Source of the DNA: Cryptomeria japonica
Lineage: Eukaryota > Streptophyta > Pinopsida > Cupressales > Cupressaceae
Length of the DNA: 64,000 bases
NCBI RefSeq assembly: GCF_030272615.1
Contig: NC_081406.1
Span: 236,201,922-236,265,921 of the forward strand
Reading direction: 5' to 3'
Shown here: piece by piece, positions 58,647 to 64,000 of the stretch
Position numbering within the stretch: position 1 is the stretch's first letter
Layout of the letters: the number at the start of each line of letters is the position of its first letter
The notes under the pieces: model-generated
Seen by the model: only the letters and a program-made list of their open reading frames with translations
Databases searched by the model: none
What the model was told of the DNA's origin: nothing
Program-made: the position numbers and the translations under genes

Positions 58647-59903
58647 GTGTTGCAAGTTTGGTCTGAATGAGATATTGATGTGTTGTCATTGATATCAATA
58701 TGCTTTGGCTGTTATTAGTGACTGGTTGGTATAGTTGATGTTGAGTTTCATTGTGTAGTTGTGTTGTGAGATTTTCTCTGCATATCTTCTATATTGTACA
58801 TCTATTCATGTGGTTTAGATATGTTGTTAAGTAGTGTTTCAAGATGCTAATTTCAAAATTTGGTGCTTTGAATCATTGTGCTAAGGAAGTTGCATTCACC
58901 AGTGTGTAATGATGTTTGACTATGTTTCCATGTGAAATGCATGATCTGCATTGTTGCAGTTTGGGAGATAAGTCGATAATGCTCTTAGCTTCATTCTATT
59001 CAATTGACACAAGTTATTGGGCTTCAAAAGTGTGGTCTTAAAGTTTGATGGTTTTTACTCTAAGTTTGGTCGACCTCAGGTGTTTATATTTCATGTTATT
59101 TCTACGATGATTATGGATCATTATGTAGCATGTATGATTCTTATTTTTATCTCAGTTAAGATTTGTTGTGGTCCACTTTACATTATTTCCCATCACAGGA
59201 ATATTTAGTGTCACCCTTATTTGAATTGTATGTGGTTAAGATTCTTAGCCGACCTTGGGAGATTTTGCATTTATGAGGATGATAGAAATAAAGGATAATT
59301 TGTTGAGGATGACATATTTGATGTGTATGTAAAATGTGAGATGGAAAGGAAGTGAGTTGTGGTGTATGTGTATGCAATGAAGGTGTGTGAAAGAGGGTCT
59401 ATCTCCCTATTTTTTTTAATAATTGTTGTTTCAGTTGGTTAAAAGTATTGAGAAGTGTGGACTTTCATGTTTTAGCTACCGGAGAAGTGAGATGAAGGTA
59501 TATACAGATCTTATAGTTGCAAAGGTGCATCAGTAGTGGATTCTTTCTCTTTTATTGTTCTTCATCTGAGTACTGAACCTCACTTTCTTTCTTTTCGGTA
59601 GTGAGCCTTTCTTTGTAAAAATCACCTTAATAGGTGTCACCCTAATAGGTGCTCATATATTGAGAATAGAATTCTTCATTGTTTTCCCTTTAATAGGGTT
59701 TTCCATGTAAAATTCAGTCCTTCATTGTGTATGATATGGTATGTTTTTCATGTTTTTTCATGCTCATGTATATTTTACTGGATTAGAAGATAAAGTTAAG
59801 TTACTATGGACATGATTAAAGGAAACAAATTGGATTTGTTTGTACAACTGATTCACACCCCCCCCCACCCTCTTAGTTGTCTTGTGCGTAGGAACATTCA
59901 ACA
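58647..59903 (+). repeat. Copia-type LTR of degenerate element E
   Basis: Ends CATTCAACA at 59903, next to a decayed primer site (TTCTATTAGAG, 8 of 11 to TGGTATCAGAG). The block TAGGGTTTTCCATGTAAAAT near 59693 and the ACCCCCCCCCACCCTCTTAG run near 59857 are the copia LTR tail landmarks. The start at TGTTGC (58647), followed by TTGTCATTGATATCAATATG, is my best guess. The outer target duplication cannot be checked because the other end is missing. Confidence 0.6.
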
Positions 59904-59960
59904 ATTTCTATTAGAGTATTGGCTCATTGGAGAAGAGCTTAACCCCTTGAGGAGATCTTG

Positions 59961-60410
59961 ATGGCACACAAACTGACAATCCCTATGTTTGATGAACGCA
60001 GCTATGCATTCTAGAAAGTGAAGATGCCAGGTTACCTAATTTCTCTTGGCTTTAAATTTTGGATTTTTGTTACACAAAATAATATGAAGCCTTTGACTAA
60101 GGTGAACACTCCAAATGAGATCAATTTATTTGAAGACAATTAAAATACAACATTTTCTATCTTTAGTTCTCTTTCTAAGACTGAATTAACAAAAGTTGTA
60201 TCTTTAGAATCTTCTCATAAGGTTTGGAATAAATCAGAAAAGACTTATGAAGGAGATGATACAATTAAACAAGCTAAGTTACAAAACGCTAAAACTAAAT
60301 ATGAATACTTGTAGATGGATGAAGAAGACAATATAACTAGATACCTATAGAAGATAGATAATGTGGTAAATGAGATCAAAGGTGTTGGTCAAATGTTTTG
60401 AAATGGATAT
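59961..60410 (+). pseudogene. Copia gag remnant (element E)
   Basis: ATG at 59961, about 50 bp past the primer site. The frame reads MAHKLTIPMFDERSYAF, then, through stops, the UBN2 features LESSHKVWN, YEGDDTIKQAKLQN and NEIKGVGQMF. At least four in-frame stops occur (CAG/CAA/TGG-type decay). No protease or later domain follows; after about 60420 the homology stops. It is a truncated element. Confidence 0.75.
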
Positions 60411-60419
60411 AATCTCTTT

Positions 60420-60950
60420 TTTAGGATGATGGGTGTGAGATCATAAAAAGGTCTGGAACTGTGATTGCAACAGGAAAGAGGACATGTGGAAATTTTTATC
60501 AATTGAGAATAGCTAACAGATATTTCCTGATGGTGCAAAGAGAGGGGGATAGAGGGGGAAAGAGCTTATTTTGTATTGATAAAATTAGAACTTAATCAAG
60601 AAGATAAAATCCTCAAATAACCACTATTTCTTTATTAGCTTCCAAATAAATAGAGTTAAAGGAAAAACGCAATAGAATAAGGGAAAATTGAACATGAAGA
60701 AACATGTAACAAACTATAATGTGTACAAGAAATTCTAATTACAATCTATTACAATATTGAATTAATATGATATTAGATTGAAACATATGGAATCTTTCCA
60801 TTTAACTCATTTGAATTTCATGAAATATATCTAAACAACATAACACAATTTTTATTTTTATTTTAAATAAAAATAAAAAAACTATCAAGTGTCTAAGATT
60901 GCATAGAAAATAAGAATATAATTTCTAATTCAAGTACCTTTTTAAAATGA
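60420..60950. other. Unclassified AT-rich spacer
   Basis: No gene recognised. A GAGGGGGATAGAGGGGGAAA purine run at about 60541-60560 could be an old polypurine tract. Confidence 0.4.
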
Positions 60951-61850
60951 TTAAATGAGTAATTTAAATTTAAATTGGTATCTGGGGATGTTTCATCTCT
61001 AACCATCTGCTCCTTCTACAAGGTAATTTCATCATTGACACTCTTAAGGCCATCAGCACTGCAATGCATGGCTTCCTTACTGACCTCCACCAAACCCTTT
61101 AGTTTTCTCTTCAATTTTTGAATTTCTTTCTCCATCTGGTCAAATTTCACCTCATGCTCAGTCTTCATAGTCTTGATGTCCTACACAATTTTTTGGGAAA
61201 GCAAAAGTTCCTCTGTCTTATCTAGCGCAGGAATCTCAATGAAAGTGGCTATGAGATCTTACTATTTCAGAATATTAATTTAACTAAAGAACCATCAAAA
61301 ACATTTTTCCTGATACATTTCCCATTTCCCAAGAAGAAAATTAACATCCTTCTCATTATATTTGATCTTGTTGGGGTCCACATTGAGAGGGATGTCGAGC
61401 TTTATTTCATTATCCTCCTTGTCACGAATCACCACCTTACTAGTCTTCTATTTTTTCAGATTTTGTGGTCCCACAATGTGGGTCTATGAAACAGGGGTTT
61501 TCTTCTTAGCAGCCCATCTCGGAGGGTTTTTTCATTGCTACTAGTAACTGGGGTGGCCTTTTTCAGGGGACCCTCATCCTCCAAGGGTTTATATTCTGAA
61601 TCCTCTAGCACTTGGACATCATTCCAATCCATAGATTTCCCACCCTTTATATCATCAAACTCCATAGCCGACACATCATGCACCTCCTGGTTGGCTAAAG
61701 ACTTATGGTTTTTCAGAGAGGGGGAAGGCTTGACCTCATGGGCCTTCGTATACTCCATGATTAAGATTATTAAATCCTCATGAAGAATCGGGTTATCCTC
61801 ATTCTTTGCATGCTTTCTAATAGATAACTCTAGGGATGATAACAAGTAAA
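60950..61850 (-). pseudogene. Unrecognised decayed coding region
   Basis: The longest frame, 61456-61845 (129 codons, MLSSLELSIRKHAKNEDN...), is acidic and polar. A shift near 61450 leads to an open stretch containing VVIRDKEDNEIKLDIPLNVD and FLLGKWEMYQEKC. After more stops there is a heptad-like segment with DQMEKEIQKLKRKLKGLVE. The amino-acid usage looks like real protein, but I recognise no family. It may be part of another element's gag or a host-gene fragment. The repeat R copy begins immediately to its right. Confidence 0.45.
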
Positions 61851-61856
61851 ATAGAG

Positions 61857-64000
61857 AGTAATTACATGCTCAAATCATTATTTTTTTTTTATAAATTGAT
61901 AATAATTATATGAAATAGTTAATATGATTAAAATAATCTCTATTTGGGTACAATTAGCTTGAAATCCTCCATTATCTCCATAGATCACACCACATGTAAC
62001 TCCTAGCAATGTAATAGTCATCTTCCCTAGTTATTTTTAGAGGTGGACATTACTATATAGACTATCAAAAAGGTTAATCGTAGGGTTACCTCATAGGCCA
62101 CATTGATCTTGTCAAATATAACGCCTTAATCAATTCCTTTACAAACATCAAGATGATAACTAAAAATAATATGAATGAAGATAATTATTTAATTAATTAT
62201 TTAAAAATAATTAAACAACCTTATAACATTATCTCAAAATTCTATTAATCAAATATGAACTCAATTTTAGTTTTCTCGTTATATTTTTGGGGTATTATAG
62301 ATTAATCTAAAAATAAGATCTAGCAATGAATATAAATCTTAATGTGTTTCTTGCAAATATTTTTTGGCATAGTGATTGGATCTATGGGTTATTAAAAAAC
62401 ATGTGCATAATACTTACTAGTCTTGACATTAGTTCTATGCATATTGTATTAACATGGGACCATGTTTCATGAATTTTTTTACTCCATGGTTGGATATTTC
62501 AATTTTAATATTATAGTGTAGTAATTAGTATACGTCTACAATTTCACACTCAATTTGGACTCACTTTGGTTATTGTTTCTAATATTCCTGAATCATGTCT
62601 GATTGAGCTTAGTTTTAGGACTGTTTTTAGAATTTCAATGCAATCCCCTACTCAATGACCTTTTTCTAGCCTGGGATGTTGAGACTAGGGCACCTATTGC
62701 CCCTATCCAAGTATTTTGGCCCCAAATTTGGAATCATAACTGGTAGCTTTGTGAGTAGTGAGAAAGTGTTCCCCAATGTTAGCCTTAACCAAAAATAAAA
62801 CCCAAAAATGTGTAAGTTACATAAAAATACAACTCCCTCTCTCATTTGAACATATCTATCATATCTCACACATCTATTAAAAATTCAATTGAGCATTCAA
62901 TCAATCATATTCAATCCAATTGAGCACAAGTATGCAATAAAGGATTCAAACATTCAAGTTTCAACAATCATGATCAAGTTTTATGTGTTCCTCCATGATG
63001 AAAGAAAACATTAAAATCCATCAAGAAACTTCAAGCATTCTGTGAGACATCAAGGCAATGGTTTCATATCAAAGGTATCTATATCATTTCAAGAATTTCT
63101 AATAAGGTCTTCAACCTCTACCCTACCAGGGATAACCTCTCTTTTCCTCTAAGATTGTTGTAGTGGACGTGGAAACACCAACACAGGTTTTGACTTAAGT
63201 AAGCCCCCATACATCACAACATTTTTCCATCTTTTTGTGTGTGTGGTTACAGATTCAATGTAACTAAGAGTTACAAAATTGCACACTAAAGATAGTGACA
63301 AACATTCTCAGGCCTCGAACAAGGAAAAACTCCTAGCCTATATCAAATTTCTCTAGCTACTGAAACTTTTAGGCTGGCTTTTGGAGAGAGGTCTATAGAG
63401 CCTCCTAATCTAAAATCCGAAACTTAATATTGATGAAGCTAGCTTTAAACTATGGCTCCTTTCTCCACAATCTAGAATATTATACTCTAGATTGCTATCA
63501 TAGGTTCTTCTTTGCCTCCTAGTTCTAGATTTGTACTTTTGTGTTGGCTTCTAATTTTATATGTACTTGTAGTGTCATAAAATTGCAACCCTAGCAATTG
63601 TTTACCACATTAGGGTCCTCACGCATGCGAAATCAAATCCCCTAGCCTGATCGGATACTAGAGACTGCTTAACCCTTTGAATTTGCTTCTTGCTTGGCCT
63701 ATGAACCACCCTGTATGCACTCTTCCCTAGAGAAAGGGGCATGATAGGGGCCTTGTCCCCCTTATGAAAGGAGCATGGCGCCCTTGTTTTCTTAGGATAG
63801 GAGTGCGGTGCCCCTGTCCCTGCCCTATTTTGGGGCAAGACCATTTCTTGAGATTGCATTGTAGGTTGTGTAGTGAGCGGGAAAACTTTCCCTGTGTTAG
63901 CCTCTGACGAAAATTGGTTTCATTAACCCTAATTGACATTTTTCACCCATCGTTACATTTTGGTGGCATTACAATACTATTTATGTTGAATGTTATCAAT
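61857..64000 (+). repeat. Dispersed repeat R, copy d (runs off the window)
   Basis: Matches copy a (6543-7217), then copies b and c. It lacks the b segment 26680-27500: the copy passes directly from TTGACAT to TTTTTCACCCATCG. It continues to the last base, so its end is unknown. Confidence 0.85.

Overview
This window looks like nuclear DNA of a seed plant with a large, repeat-rich genome. It is AT-rich, almost free of host genes and dominated by LTR retrotransposons primed by initiator tRNA-Met. I lean towards a gymnosperm, because of the sequence style and a terpene-synthase exon, but the sequence does not prove this. There are no rRNA or functional tRNA genes, no CRISPR array and no bacterial operon. 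The only host-gene signal is one exon of a terpene synthase on the minus strand (5564-5752), followed by a broken tandem copy (5954-6187).

Layout. 1-7.6 kb: non-coding DNA with a 289-bp direct duplication, the terpene-synthase exons and a 5' piece of a dispersed repeat called R here. 7.6-22.8 kb: two copies of one non-autonomous LTR-retroelement family. Copy B (12188-19850) sits inside copy A (7620-22848), flanked by an exact AAATA target duplication. Both carry a coiled-coil, zinc-knuckle Gag-like ORF1 and a long unrecognised ORF2 with a Lys/Glu-rich tract. Neither carries protease, integrase, reverse transcriptase or RNase H. 22.8-31.6 kb: AT-rich DNA, then the longest R copy, which contains a tRNA-like SINE. 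31.7-34.4 kb: a short non-coding LTR element F, flanked by TTTGA.

34.5-47.1 kb is a four-level nest. An R copy is split by a poly(A)-ended retroposon H (15-bp target duplication). H is split by a degenerate Ty1/copia element C on the minus strand (TSD CAACA). The reverse-transcriptase region of C is split by a 956-bp terminal-inverted-repeat element I. 48.3-49.2 kb: a solo copia-type LTR, G (TSD GCTAC). 50.2-58.0 kb: a nearly complete minus-strand copia element, D (TSD TAGTT), with about five coding lesions. 58.6-60.4 kb: LTR and gag remnant of another copia element, E, on the plus strand. 60.9-61.85 kb: an unrecognised decayed coding region. 61.86 kb to the end: another R copy.

How the parts relate. 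The A/B family shares three things with the autonomous copia elements C and D: the primer-binding site, the polypurine tract, and an LTR tail with a GGGTTTCCACGTCAAAATCT-like block and a C-run. The simplest reading is that A/B supplies its own Gag-like and ORF2 proteins but borrows pol functions from copia relatives. Many of the coding lesions in A and B look like C-to-T changes, as expected of long-silenced, methylated plant elements.
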